From JBBQVO01 sp038211505 (lineage in GTDB: Bacteria > Chloroflexota > Dehalococcoidia > DSTF01 > JACRBR01), in the NCBI GenBank assembly GCA_038211505.1, contig JBBQVO010000113.1:1-10718 (forward strand): a stretch of DNA of 10,718 bases. The letters run 5' to 3'. The notes under the pieces are model-generated. The model was given only the letters and a program-made list of their open reading frames with translations. It did not search any database and had not been told where the DNA came from. Both the position numbers and the translations under genes were made by a program. Positions 1 through 7,012 of this stretch are shown piece after piece. How positions within the stretch are numbered: position 1 is the first letter of the stretch; each line of letters starts with the position of its first letter.

Positions 1-1
1 G

Positions 2-64
2 TCGATGATCATCGGCCAAGTGCTCCTCGTCGACGGCGGCTACTCGCTGCAGGGCGTTATCTAG
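2..64 (+). CDS. SDR-family oxidoreductase, C-terminal end only
   Basis: Only the last 20 codons and the TAG stop are present; the gene enters from the left edge. The visible tail reads SMIIGQVLLVDGGYSLQGVI. This matches the closing strand of classical short-chain dehydrogenases/reductases, where a G-Q-x-[LI]-x-V-D-G-G motif follows the last helix and helps form the subunit interface. These enzymes are NAD(P)-dependent, usually cytoplasmic oxidoreductases. The substrate cannot be told from the tail, because the Rossmann motif and the Ser-Tyr-Lys catalytic residues lie outside the window. The gene converges on the minus-strand secreted protein at 247-2811. Confidence 0.8.
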   Translation, partial: SMIIGQVLLVDGGYSLQGVI

Positions 65-193
65 GGACAGCTGCGACCCGGACGATGCGGCAAGTGCTAG
101 CCGTTGCCATCGTTCTTGCGAACCGCGCGGGCTAGAAAGCCCACGCTGCATTGGGTTTCAACGCCCGCAGTCCGGTGGGTCGGATGTAAACGA

Positions 194-220
194 AGAGGCC
201 GCGCGAAACGCGCGGCCTCT
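194..220. terminator. Bidirectional hairpin terminator candidate between convergent genes
   Basis: AGAGGCCGCGCG (194-205), loop AAA (206-208) and CGCGCGGCCTCT (209-220) form a perfect 12-bp stem. It sits between the SDR stop (64) and the stop of the minus-strand gene (247). Read on the minus strand, a short T-rich tract (TCGTTTAC) follows the stem, so it fits the secreted-protein gene better. Read on the plus strand, only ATCACTATTC follows. The rest of 65-246 holds a weaker 5-bp hairpin (GGGCT/AGCCC, 129-142) and nothing else I can name. Confidence 0.7.
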
Positions 221-246
221 ATCACTATTCGCGGAGTCTCGCCGGT

Positions 247-2811
247 TTACGGCAGCCCGGCGAACTTGGTGTTGTTTTCGACGAATCGGCCGCTGACGTT
301 GGGAACGAAGTTCCACAAATGCAGCAGCCAGCCGGCCTCCGCCACCCACACGGGATTCCCCGGTCGCGACAGGCAGTCGGACTGCACCGTGTTCTCTTGC
401 ACGGCGTTGAAGTTGTTCCAGGTGCAGAGAGCGTCGTGGACATGCCATGCCGCGTCGGTCGTCGCGAAGCTCTGCGGCGCAACGGGCACCTGCGGTTGCA
501 GCGTGATCGGGATGATGTACATCGCGCCGCCCAGCCGCCAGCCGCCCGGCGTGCTGCTGTCCGGCTCGTAGAGCAGGCTCTCCGGCTTGTCCGGCTCGAA
601 CACGGCGTCATTCGTGCCGCCGATGCCGCCCTTGATCATGTGGCGTCCGATGCCTGGGATGAACGGCGTCACCTGCGAGTAGCCGGCGGCGATCGCCGCG
701 TTGATGTTCTGATACTGCTCCATCCCCGCCGTCGCCGTGCGAATCTGCTGATCGACGAGCGGGCACTGCGCTGTGTAGTCCTTCGCCACGCCGAAGAGGT
801 CCGTCGAGTTGATGATGCGGTTGGCGTCCCAGTCCTTCAGCCGCGTGTAGCCCGGCTGCCCGAATCGCTTGCCGAACTGCGCCGCGACGAGGAAGAGATC
901 GGTGGAGTTGACGGCGTGATTGCCGTCCACATCGAAGCAGTACTTCGACGTCGTGTTCAACGGGCCGGCCGTCACGGTGATCCGGATCTGGTCGGTGCCC
1001 GTTAGCCCTTCGTCATCGGTGACCGTCAGCGTGACGAGATGGGTGCCCTCCGTGAACTCCAGCGTGTCGAGCGCCAGGCTCGAGATCGACGTACCGTTCT
1101 CGGACCAGTCGTAGCTGACGATGAACCCGCCATCCGGATCGGTCGATGCCCGCGCGTCGAGGTTGACGTGCGCGTGATTGAGGTGGGATACCGGCGTCGT
1201 CACATCAGGGCCGGCGACGGCGATCGGCGCGAGGCCACCGCCGCCAGCGGAGTACGTGTAGCCGTTTGTCAGCGTCGCCGTGCCGATGGAGTTCGTGACA
1301 ACGACGTTCGTGGCGCCGGCCGCGTGCGCCGCCGTCACCGCCGTGATCGTCGTCGAGTTCTGCACGACGATGTTCGTCGCCGCGACGCCGCCGATCGTAA
1401 CGACCGTCTCAGCGCTCGTCGTGAAGTTGCTGCCTGTGATCGTCACCGTCTGGCCACCGGCGAGCGGGCCCGCGGCCGGCGTCACGCCCGTCACGGAGAT
1501 CGAGCTGACGGCGGTCTCGTCAGGCTTCAAGAACGTGATGCGGCTCGCGCCGTACTCGGCGACGTAGATCGTGCCGTCTGCGCCGACGCCGACCGCGAGC
1601 GCGTTGACGAGCCCGGTCGCCAGCGTCGTATCGGAGACGACGGACTGGCCGTTCGCTGAGAGCTTCACGCGGTGCAGCTCGCTGTTCACCCAGGCGGCGT
1701 AGAGGATGTCGCCCTGCATCTGGCCCGCGAACTTGTTCGACGTGTACTCGGTCATGCCGTCGGACGACGCCGGCAGGTTCGACTCGATCGGCGCCGTGTA
1801 ATCGACCGTCGAAGCCTCAACGCCGAAGTGGTACTGGCACTGGCGCGCGTCGGTGCGCCCGCGGTTGCGGTTGGCGTGGCCGTAGTACTTGCCCGCGGTG
1901 ATCAGATCGAGTTCGTCGAGACCCGAAGCGTCGACGCCGCTGTCCGTCGGGCAGGTGACGGAGGCGTGACCGTAGCCCGCGTTGGGGCCGTTGTCCGTCG
2001 CGTACAGTTTGCCGTTGCTGTGCCAGAGCAGGCCGTACGGGTTGCGCAGGCCGGACGCGTAGACGCTGACATCGCCGCCGGTCTGATCCGTGCCGCTGCT
2101 GTAGGCGTTCTGGTTGTAGGTAATGGCGCCGTTGAATGCCGGCGCCTTGATGTCGGCGACGAGCACGGCACCGGAAAGCGGCGTGTCAGGCAGTTGGAAC
2201 AGGCCCGCGCTCGGGTTGACGGCGCCGGCGTTGGTGCTGCTGCCCTGCTCGATGTAGAGCTTGCCGTCGGGCCCGAACTTTAGATCGTTCGCTTCGTGAC
2301 CGGAGTTCGAGATCGGCAGGCCGGTGATGATGTCGGTGCGCGTCGCGTATCCGGCGCCGCTGATCTTCGTGATCTTGCCCGGGAACGAGGTCGAAGGCGC
2401 CTGCCCCTGGCCACCGAAGCCCGAGACCGTGTTCGTGATATAGACCGGCGGCGGCGATGACGCGTCTGTCGGGTCGAAGGTGATGCCGTAGATCTCCTGG
2501 ATGCAGCCGGCAGGCGTCGATTGTCCGGCGGGACAGATGTTCGCCGGGCCCGTGATCTGCTGCACCGCCGTCACCTGCTTCGTGTTCGGATCAAGCGTCA
2601 GCGCCTGGAGCACGCCCGAGCTGTTGGCGACGTAGATGCGGCCGTCCGGCCCAACGGCCAGCGCCGTCGGCGTCGCGATCGAAAACCCGGAACCGGCGAC
2701 GATGCCGCGTGTGAAGTTGATCGGCACGGTGCCGTTCGCCGTGGCCGCTGAGTGCAGCGACAGGACAGCGACGACGAGCAGAATCGCGGGAACGATGATA
2801 CGTAGGTACAC
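247..2811 (-). CDS. Secreted beta-propeller (glucose/sorbosone dehydrogenase-like) protein with IPT, PKD and dockerin-like domains
   Basis: 854 residues from a GTG start. I chose this start because GGAGG lies 5 nt upstream and a clean signal peptide follows (YLRIIVPAILLVVAVLSL, then Ala-rich to about residue 26). The longer frame from 2904 would bury that signal. Residues ~30-430 form a repeat-rich propeller with glucose/sorbosone dehydrogenase hallmarks: GLRNPYGLLW, YATDNGPN, GLDELDLITAGKYYGH. Next are an IPT/TIG domain (~437-522; VTPAAGPLAGGQTVTITG), a PKD domain (~527-614; DPDGGFIVSYDW) and two dockerin-like calcium loops (~622-682; DVDGNHAVNSTD and DWDANRIINSTD). The C-terminal ~165 residues (690-854) form a domain I cannot name, with His724, His790, His792, His831, Cys796 and Cys813. 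The likely role is an extracellular carbohydrate-oxidising or carbohydrate-binding protein. Enzymatic activity and PQQ use are not shown by the sequence. Confidence 0.85.
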   Translation of the reverse strand: MYLRIIVPAILLVVAVLSLHSAATANGTVPINFTRGIVAGSGFSIATPTALAVGPDGRIYVANSSGVLQALTLDPNTKQVTAVQQITGPANICPAGQSTPAGCIQEIYGITFDPTDASSPPPVYITNTVSGFGGQGQAPSTSFPGKITKISGAGYATRTDIITGLPISNSGHEANDLKFGPDGKLYIEQGSSTNAGAVNPSAGLFQLPDTPLSGAVLVADIKAPAFNGAITYNQNAYSSGTDQTGGDVSVYASGLRNPYGLLWHSNGKLYATDNGPNAGYGHASVTCPTDSGVDASGLDELDLITAGKYYGHANRNRGRTDARQCQYHFGVEASTVDYTAPIESNLPASSDGMTEYTSNKFAGQMQGDILYAAWVNSELHRVKLSANGQSVVSDTTLATGLVNALAVGVGADGTIYVAEYGASRITFLKPDETAVSSISVTGVTPAAGPLAGGQTVTITGSNFTTSAETVVTIGGVAATNIVVQNSTTITAVTAAHAAGATNVVVTNSIGTATLTNGYTYSAGGGGLAPIAVAGPDVTTPVSHLNHAHVNLDARASTDPDGGFIVSYDWSENGTSISSLALDTLEFTEGTHLVTLTVTDDEGLTGTDQIRITVTAGPLNTTSKYCFDVDGNHAVNSTDLFLVAAQFGKRFGQPGYTRLKDWDANRIINSTDLFGVAKDYTAQCPLVDQQIRTATAGMEQYQNINAAIAAGYSQVTPFIPGIGRHMIKGGIGGTNDAVFEPDKPESLLYEPDSSTPGGWRLGGAMYIIPITLQPQVPVAPQSFATTDAAWHVHDALCTWNNFNAVQENTVQSDCLSRPGNPVWVAEAGWLLHLWNFVPNVSGRFVENNTKFAGLP

Positions 2812-2916
2812 GAGGGCCTCCGAGCATGCGGCAGAAGGGCGGGGGAGCGGATCAGCCGCTATCGTAACACGATTGATACACCCCCGAATACGTTGGAAGC
2901 GCAAAATCCAACAATT

Positions 2917-2958
2917 AGAACCCAGAACCCAGAACCCAGAACCTAGAACTAACGACTA
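2917..2958. repeat. Heptad tandem array (AGAACCC type)
   Basis: Six 7-bp units in register: AGAACCC three times (2917-2937), then AGAACCT, AGAACTA and the degenerate ACGACTA. The array lies in the 192-base spacer between the divergent secreted-protein gene and the Gfo/Idh gene. A related array in the opposite orientation is at 9107-9141. It contains no open frame and no obvious promoter hexamers. Its function is unknown; it could be a low-complexity intergenic repeat expanded by replication slippage. Confidence 0.8.
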
Positions 2959-3003
2959 GCGGCCGCAGCCTCTACTCTTGACGGGGAAGCGAGGAGTGAG
3001 GGT

Positions 3004-4095
3004 ATGCGGCCACGCGTCGGCATCATCGGCGGCGGCGTCATGGGGACGACGCACGGCAAATCGGTGCACTTCTGCCTCAAGAGCGGGCTGATCGACGGCG
3101 ACCTCGTCGGCATCGCCGAAGAAGATCCGGCCCGCCGTGACGCCTTCGCGCGGGCCTCCAACGCCACGCTCGTGACGGCCAGCGCGGAGGAGCTGATCGA
3201 CTCGCCGGAGATCAACACCGTCTACATCTGCACGCCGACGTTCAACCACCGGGCGCTCGCGACGCGCGTCGCCGAGCGCGGCAAAGCGCTGTTCTGCGAG
3301 AAGCCGCTGGCGTTCAATGCGGAAGATGCCGCCGCCATGCGCGACGCCGCCCAGCGCGCCGGCATCACACACCAGGTCGGACTCGTCATGCGCTTCTCGC
3401 CCGTGATCGCCGTCACGCGCGATCTGATCCGCGATCCGGCGTCCGGCAGGCCGATGACCTGCATCATGGTCGATGACCAGTTCTTCCCGATCCAGGGCCA
3501 CTACGCCAGCACCTGGCGCGGCGACGTGACGAAGGTCGGCGCGGGCACGCTACTCGAACACGCGATCCACGACGTCGACGTGCTGCTGTCGTACTTCGGG
3601 CGCGTCACGCGCGTCTTCGGCGTCACGCGTCACTTCTTTAATAAGGAAGGCGTCGAGGACATGAGCTGCGCCGTGCTCGAATTCGAGAGCGGCGCCGTCG
3701 TCAACCACACCTCGATCTGGCACAACATTCTGCATCGCGGCAGCAGCCGTCGCATGAACGTCGTCTGCGAGAACGCGCAGTATTCGTGGGAGGACGACGA
3801 CTACGCCGGCGCCATCCGCTGCGAGACCAACACGACGGGCGCGCGCAGCGAGATCACGTCGCCGGAAGTGATCGCTCGATTCATCGAGAGCTTCCCCGTC
3901 ACCGACGATCGCCTGAAGGAGGCGGTGGTCCCGCACGATCTCGGCCAGGCGTACTTGCTCGAGGACTACACGTTCCTCAAAGCCGTCAGCGAAGATCGCC
4001 AGAGCTGGCTCGACTTCACGCCCGCCGTCGAAGCCCACGCCGTCGTCGACGCCATCTACCGCTCCGCGCGCGAAACCGCGGCGGTGACGCTGTGA
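3004..4095 (+). CDS. Gfo/Idh/MocA-family NAD(P)-dependent oxidoreductase
   Basis: 363 residues, the usual length of the family. The ATG is preceded by GAGGAG seven bases upstream. The N-terminal Rossmann fold begins VGIIGGGVMG (Gly9-Gly14 dinucleotide-binding loop). The signature EKP is at 99-101 (CEKPLAFN), where the Lys contacts substrate and cofactor. The C-terminal alpha/beta domain carries the active-site stretch LLEHAIHDVD, with Glu185 and His189 at the positions of the family's usual acidic/His catalytic pair. Members are cytoplasmic enzymes that oxidise or reduce sugars, inositols and related polyols, or act as biliverdin or dihydrodiol reductases. The substrate cannot be fixed here. 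It stands alone on the plus strand, divergent from the secreted propeller protein, so a shared role in sugar use is possible but unproven. Confidence 0.92.
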   Translation: MRPRVGIIGGGVMGTTHGKSVHFCLKSGLIDGDLVGIAEEDPARRDAFARASNATLVTASAEELIDSPEINTVYICTPTFNHRALATRVAERGKALFCEKPLAFNAEDAAAMRDAAQRAGITHQVGLVMRFSPVIAVTRDLIRDPASGRPMTCIMVDDQFFPIQGHYASTWRGDVTKVGAGTLLEHAIHDVDVLLSYFGRVTRVFGVTRHFFNKEGVEDMSCAVLEFESGAVVNHTSIWHNILHRGSSRRMNVVCENAQYSWEDDDYAGAIRCETNTTGARSEITSPEVIARFIESFPVTDDRLKEAVVPHDLGQAYLLEDYTFLKAVSEDRQSWLDFTPAVEAHAVVDAIYRSARETAAVTL

Positions 4096-4135
4096 GGCTC
4101 ACCGGAGCAGGTGGCGTGGCTCGCGGCGGATGTTA

Positions 4136-4193
4136 GACGTTGGATGTTAGATGTTGGATGCGCGCTTGTTCTAACATCTAAACATCCAACATC
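4136..4193. repeat. Large imperfect inverted repeat with 7-bp periodicity; possible bidirectional terminator
   Basis: The left arm (4136-4157) is built from alternating ATGTTAG and ATGTTGG-type heptads. The right arm (4171-4193, beginning CTAACATC) is its near reverse complement, with one bulge, one mismatch and a G-T pair. The loop is about 13 nt (4158-4170). It lies between the convergent stops at 4095 and 4221, so it could end transcription from both sides. There is no poly-T tract, and the heptad structure suggests a repeat element rather than a designed terminator. Confidence 0.65.
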
Positions 4194-4220
4194 GCCTCCA
4201 TCCGGCCCCGCTCTCGGTAC

Positions 4221-4472
4221 TCACTCCTCGTGGTGAACCCCGAACAGCGCCCACAGCGGAAACGCCACGCCCCAGAGCACAGTCCAGCCGCCGTTGATGA
4301 TGACGGCGCCGGGGTTGTTGCCGCGCTGCCACCAGCCGATCGTGATCAGCGCCGCGCCCGCTGTCTCGATGGCGTACGCCCACCAGATGCGCTTGCGCCA
4401 GACGCGCCAGAGCCGGAAGAGCGGCGGCACCGCCAGCACGTAACCGATCGCGAGCAGCACGGTACTGATCAT
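4221..4472 (-). CDS. Small hydrophobic membrane protein, 83 aa, coupled to MFS transporter
   Basis: 83 residues with three likely membrane segments: ~3-18 (VLLAIGYVLAVPP), ~30-48 (WWAYAIETAGAALITIGWW) and ~58-77 (IINGGWTVLWGVAFPLWALF). A basic loop follows the first (RLWRVWRKR), and the tail is HHEE. Its ATG overlaps the MFS stop as ATGA (4469-4472), and AGGAG sits seven bases upstream inside the MFS gene, so translation is probably coupled. I do not recognise the family. The pairing suggests an accessory subunit or just a co-regulated membrane protein. It has no cysteines and no visible ligand motif. It is too short for a transporter on its own unless it oligomerises. Confidence 0.8.
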   Translation of the reverse strand: MISTVLLAIGYVLAVPPLFRLWRVWRKRIWWAYAIETAGAALITIGWWQRGNNPGAVIINGGWTVLWGVAFPLWALFGVHHEE

Positions 4473-5716
4473 CGGGTGACTCCTGGTATGGCGGATTCGG
4501 GATCGGCGGCAGGCAGATCGGCGGGGCGAAGCGATGCAGGTTCGTGGACGGTCATCCAGACGAGGACGGCGACGCCGACGAGCATCAAGCCGACGATCGG
4601 GAAGCCGGTGTGGATGCCGAACTGTTGCGCCGTCAGGCCGCCGAGCAGCGGCGCCACGGCGAAGCTCAATGCCTGGGCGCTGCCGACGAGACCGAACGCC
4701 GAGCCGTGCTTGCCGTCGGGCGCGCTGGCGCCGATCAGCGCGTTGACCATCGGGATCATGGCGCCGCTGAAGACGCCGACGAACGCCATCAACAGCAGTA
4801 ACGGCACGAGCGAGTTCGCCGCGCCGACGAGCGCATACGCGATGCCGGCGCCGAACGTCGCGCCGATCAGCGCGTTGCGATAGCCCGTGCGTCCGGCGAT
4901 GCGGCCCGATGCGACAGCGGCGATCGCGCTTGTTAGCGCGACGGCGGCGAATACGAAGCCGGACTTCGTCTCGACGTGCGACTCTGTGAAGCCTTTGACG
5001 AGCAACGGCACGACGGGCCGCACGAACACCGCGGCCGAGCTGACGAGAAACATCACGGTGATCAGCAGCCACATCGAAGGCGCCCGCATGACCGTGCGGA
5101 GGTTGCCGATGTACGACGTGCGCTCGTCGGCGGCGGTGCGATGAAACTCTTCCTTGACGAAGACGAAGCAGACGACGAATGACACGATGTACATGATGCC
5201 GCCGAGGGCGAACGTCAGGCGAAAGCCGACGAGCGCCGCCAGCACGCCGCCGACGACGGGGCCGACGGTCTGCGACGTGAACACCGCCATCTGAACGAGA
5301 CCGAGGGCGTACGCCATCCGCTTCGGCGGCGTGCCGCCGGCGATTAGCGCCGTCGCCGCGGGGATCGTGCCGACGAAGGCGCCCTGCAGCGCGCGCAGCG
5401 CCAGCAGCTGCCAGACGTTCTGCACGAGCGCCTGCGCCGTGATCGTGATCGTCGCGCCGGCATACGCGCGCAGCAGCATGTTCTTGCGACCGAAGCGATC
5501 GGCGAGCGAACCCCAGAGCGGCGATGAGATGAACAGTGTGACGCCCGTCGCCGTCGCCAGGACGCCGGACCAGAGCGCTGCGTCCGAGTCGTCGTGGATG
5601 CCGAGATCCTTTACGAAGAAGGGGATGAAGGGGAAGACGAGATTGGCGCCCATCAGCGCAAGAAACTGCGCCACCCAGACGGCGTAGAGGTTCCGTTCCC
5701 ACGTCTCAGGCCGCAT
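4469..5716 (-). CDS. MFS transporter, DHA1-type drug-efflux-like
   Basis: 415 residues, with hydrophobic segments spread along the whole length as expected for a 12-helix major facilitator. Motif A is clear in the loop after TM2 (WGSLADRFGRKN, ~68-79), and a degenerate repeat of it lies in the second half (SGRIAGRTGYRN). Sequences such as GPVVGGVLAALVGFR after TM4-5 resemble the motif C region of proton-coupled drug antiporters, so export of a small molecule is the best guess. The substrate is unknown. The frame runs on upstream to 5965, but I start at the ATG at 5716: residues before it are Arg-rich and unlike MFS, and the protein then begins with a short cytoplasmic N-terminus before TM1. 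No Shine-Dalgarno is present; a TATACT hexamer 5 nt upstream suggests a leaderless mRNA. Confidence 0.9.
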   Translation of the reverse strand: MRPETWERNLYAVWVAQFLALMGANLVFPFIPFFVKDLGIHDDSDAALWSGVLATATGVTLFISSPLWGSLADRFGRKNMLLRAYAGATITITAQALVQNVWQLLALRALQGAFVGTIPAATALIAGGTPPKRMAYALGLVQMAVFTSQTVGPVVGGVLAALVGFRLTFALGGIMYIVSFVVCFVFVKEEFHRTAADERTSYIGNLRTVMRAPSMWLLITVMFLVSSAAVFVRPVVPLLVKGFTESHVETKSGFVFAAVALTSAIAAVASGRIAGRTGYRNALIGATFGAGIAYALVGAANSLVPLLLLMAFVGVFSGAMIPMVNALIGASAPDGKHGSAFGLVGSAQALSFAVAPLLGGLTAQQFGIHTGFPIVGLMLVGVAVLVWMTVHEPASLRPADLPAADPESAIPGVTR

Positions 5717-5721
5717 CGCGG

Positions 5722-5727
5722 AGTATA
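5722..5727 (-). promoter_or_regulatory. -10 element, probable leaderless promoter of the MFS operon
   Basis: Read on the minus strand, TATACT is followed by CCGCG and then the ATG at 5716. A transcript starting at the usual 6-8 nt after a -10 would begin at, or within a base or two of, the start codon. The lack of any Shine-Dalgarno fits this. No good -35 hexamer is visible 16-18 nt upstream. Confidence 0.5.
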
Positions 5728-5764
5728 CCGCCGGTCGTTCGCCGACGGGCCTGCCACGGGTTCT

Positions 5765-5820
5765 GCACGAAGGCACACGAAGAGATGCGAAGGGCACGAT
5801 CCACAGAGGGCAAAGAGATC
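5765..5820 (+). repeat. CACGAAG/CACAGAG-type intergenic repeat, copy A
   Basis: Contains GCACGAAGGCACACGAAG, then GATCCACAGAGGGCAAAGAG. It is a diverged copy of the same two-part element (CACGAAG units followed by ATCCACAGAG units) seen at 9015, 9577 and 9768. An inverted partner lies at 5971-5996, so the pair brackets the divergent spacer 5717-6122. Confidence 0.65.
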
Positions 5821-5881
5821 CCAACGCGATGATGACGTGGTTGCGCGTCGCGTGAACACGACACGCACACATCTCGTCCGT

Positions 5882-5915
5882 CGATGTGGGACAGCCGTCC
5901 CCGGCTGTCGCATCG
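5882..5915. repeat. Palindromic hairpin element (GACAGCCG/CGGCTGTC)
   Basis: GACAGCCG (5890-5897), loop TCCC (5898-5901) and CGGCTGTC (5902-5909) give a perfect 8-bp stem. CGATG/CATCG outer arms (5882-5886, 5911-5915) extend it across a small internal loop. It lies in the middle of the divergent MFS/phage-module spacer and has no T tract, so it is better read as a dispersed palindrome than a terminator. Confidence 0.6.
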
Positions 5916-5970
5916 AGCTCGACGATCTTGGCTGCGCGCGAGTCGGGCGCAAACCGCCGACTCAACCTCA

Positions 5971-5996
5971 GTGATCTCTGTGTCCTCGTGGATCAC
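5971..5996 (-). repeat. CACAGAG-type intergenic repeat, inverted copy A'
   Basis: Read on the minus strand it gives GATCCACGAGGACACAGAG, matching the second half of the repeat family. Its ends GTGATC/GATCAC are themselves complementary. It is in the opposite orientation to copy A at 5765-5820. Confidence 0.6.
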
Positions 5997-6032
5997 CCCC
6001 GTCGTGCGTCTTCGGGCGGTGACATCCGCCCT

Positions 6033-6062
6033 TTGCGGCAAACAGCACGTATGTTCTATACT
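6033..6062 (+). promoter_or_regulatory. Sigma70-type promoter candidate for the phage-type gene cluster
   Basis: TTGCGG (6033-6038), an 18-bp spacer and TATACT (6057-6062). The -10 is the same hexamer as in the MFS promoter. It predicts a start near 6069 and a leader of about 54 nt before the ATG at 6123. Apart from repeats and this promoter, I see nothing else in 5717-6122. Confidence 0.5.
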
Positions 6063-6122
6063 GCGCGGCATCTAACACCACCGACGGCGCCTGCGGGTCG
6101 TTCGGGAGCGAAGGGCAGAAGG

Positions 6123-6455
6123 ATGCGACAGGTGGATCTTCCCGCTGGTCTTGTGTTCGCCGCCGACGGCGCGACGGTTGTTGCCGGCGCGTTCAATGCC
6201 GCGTGGCTCCTCGCCCACTGGCTCGTGACCGACGCGAAAGGGCGCCGCCTCGCGGCAGTCACGCTGGCGCTGCTCAACGTTGGCATCGCCGTGCAGGCGG
6301 CGTTCTCGCAGGCGCTGTTCGTCGCGCATCGATTCGATCTCCCGACCGACCCGTTCTACGCGCCTGCGCCCTGGCTGGCGTCGCGCGCGGCGCTCCTCGC
6401 CGGCACGCTCCTGCTCTCCCTGCTGATCCTTCGGCGGAGGTCATCGACGCGATGA
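6123..6455 (+). CDS. Small three-helix membrane protein, unknown function
   Basis: 110 residues. I start at the ATG at 6123 because AAGGG and AGAAGG lie just upstream and because the longer frame (from 5886) runs through the repeat-filled spacer and promoter. Three hydrophobic segments are visible: ~8-35, ~43-68 and ~83-103 (SRAALLAGTLLLSLLIL). A basic RRRSSTR tail probably keeps the C-terminus in the cytoplasm. I do not recognise the family. It is the first gene after the candidate promoter and overlaps the next gene by ATGA. Position near a terminase and multi-spanning topology would allow a holin, but nothing specific supports that. Confidence 0.75.
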   Translation: MRQVDLPAGLVFAADGATVVAGAFNAAWLLAHWLVTDAKGRRLAAVTLALLNVGIAVQAAFSQALFVAHRFDLPTDPFYAPAPWLASRAALLAGTLLLSLLILRRRSSTR

Positions 6456-6670
6456 AGACTCCGCGACGTGGACACGAGAAGCGGGGGCGCCTGCTCATAC
6501 CGCGGCCATCGACGCCGGCGAGCGCGATTGAACTGGCGATCGCGCGGGGCGAGTGGGAGCGCATGTCGCTCTTGCTGCTGATCGCGATGACGGAGGCCGT
6601 GCGGCAGGCGCCGGCAGGCACGATCGACGACGTGCTGGCGCTGCTTTCGGACGAGGAGGCGCCGTCATGA
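6452..6670 (+). CDS. Small helical hypothetical protein, 72 aa
   Basis: 72 residues between ATGA overlaps at both ends (6452-6455 with the membrane protein; 6667-6670 with the next gene), with GGAGG about 11 nt upstream. The N-terminus is very basic (MKTPRRGHEKRGR). The rest is predicted helical: AIELAIARGEWERMSLLLL, then AGTIDDVLALLSDEEA. The E-L-A-I-x-x-G-x-W-E pattern recalls small unnamed proteins that I associate with terminase neighbourhoods in Chloroflexota, but that is from memory and no named domain applies. The tight overlaps argue it is a real gene translated together with its neighbours. A role in packaging or in regulation of the cluster is only a guess. Confidence 0.7.
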   Translation: MKTPRRGHEKRGRLLIPRPSTPASAIELAIARGEWERMSLLLLIAMTEAVRQAPAGTIDDVLALLSDEEAPS

Positions 6671-7002
6671 GCGGGAGCAGCGATCCGTCCGCGCGCGCGG
6701 AAGGCGATCGCGGCCCGACGGTCGCGGGATTCTATGGCGATATCGTCGATCGGGCGGAGCTGCTGGCGGCGCGCGCCGTCGAAGGCGTCGATGAGGAGCT
6801 GGCGGTGTTGCGCGTGATCCTGCGCGATCAGCTGCGCGCGCATCCGGAGGACTACAAAGTGGCGATGAAGAGCATCGAGCTGATCGTGCGGACCGTGGTG
6901 ACGCGCTACCGCATGAGCTCGACGCAGTCGGCGGACCTCGCGGAGGCGATTGCGGCGGCGGTGAAGCATTTCAACGAGCAGATGATGCCGTCAGAGATCT
7001 GA
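6667..7002 (+). CDS. Helical hypothetical protein, 111 aa, third gene of overlapping trio
   Basis: 111 residues, starting in an ATGA overlap with GAGGAGG seven bases before the ATG. After a disordered, charged N-terminus (~1-20), the sequence is amphipathic helix: FYGDIVDRAELLA, VDEELAVLRVILRDQL, then AMKSIELIVRTVVTRYRMS and a C-terminal helix. The D-E-E-L-A-V-L-R motif looks like the conserved core of a family I cannot name. No HTH or zinc ligands are present and there are no cysteines. Size, helix content and position upstream of the large terminase would fit a small-terminase-like or other packaging helper, but the sequence gives no direct proof. A 240-base repeat-containing gap follows. 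Confidence 0.75.
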   Translation: MSGSSDPSARAEGDRGPTVAGFYGDIVDRAELLAARAVEGVDEELAVLRVILRDQLRAHPEDYKVAMKSIELIVRTVVTRYRMSSTQSADLAEAIAAAVKHFNEQMMPSEI

Positions 7003-7012
7003 GAGCGAGGAC

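Noticed and set aside
2812..2904. N-terminal extension of the secreted propeller protein to 2904
   Set aside because: It places ~31 Arg/Pro-rich residues before a clean signal peptide; the GTG at 2811 has GGAGG at good spacing.
2917..2958. Heptad array as a CRISPR or iteron origin
   Set aside because: Units are 7 bp with no unique spacers, and no Cas, Rep or DnaA-box context is present.
2978..3006. TTGACG with GGTATG as a promoter for the Gfo/Idh gene
   Set aside because: The -10 would overlap the start codon and matches poorly, leaving no room for the clear Shine-Dalgarno to be transcribed.
5717..5965. N-terminal extension of the MFS protein to 5965
   Set aside because: The extra 83 residues come from repeat copy A and the palindromic spacer and do not resemble MFS N-termini.
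5886..6122. Longer start for the 110-residue membrane protein
   Set aside because: It would read through repeat A' and the promoter; the ATG at 6123 has a ribosome site and a sensible first helix.
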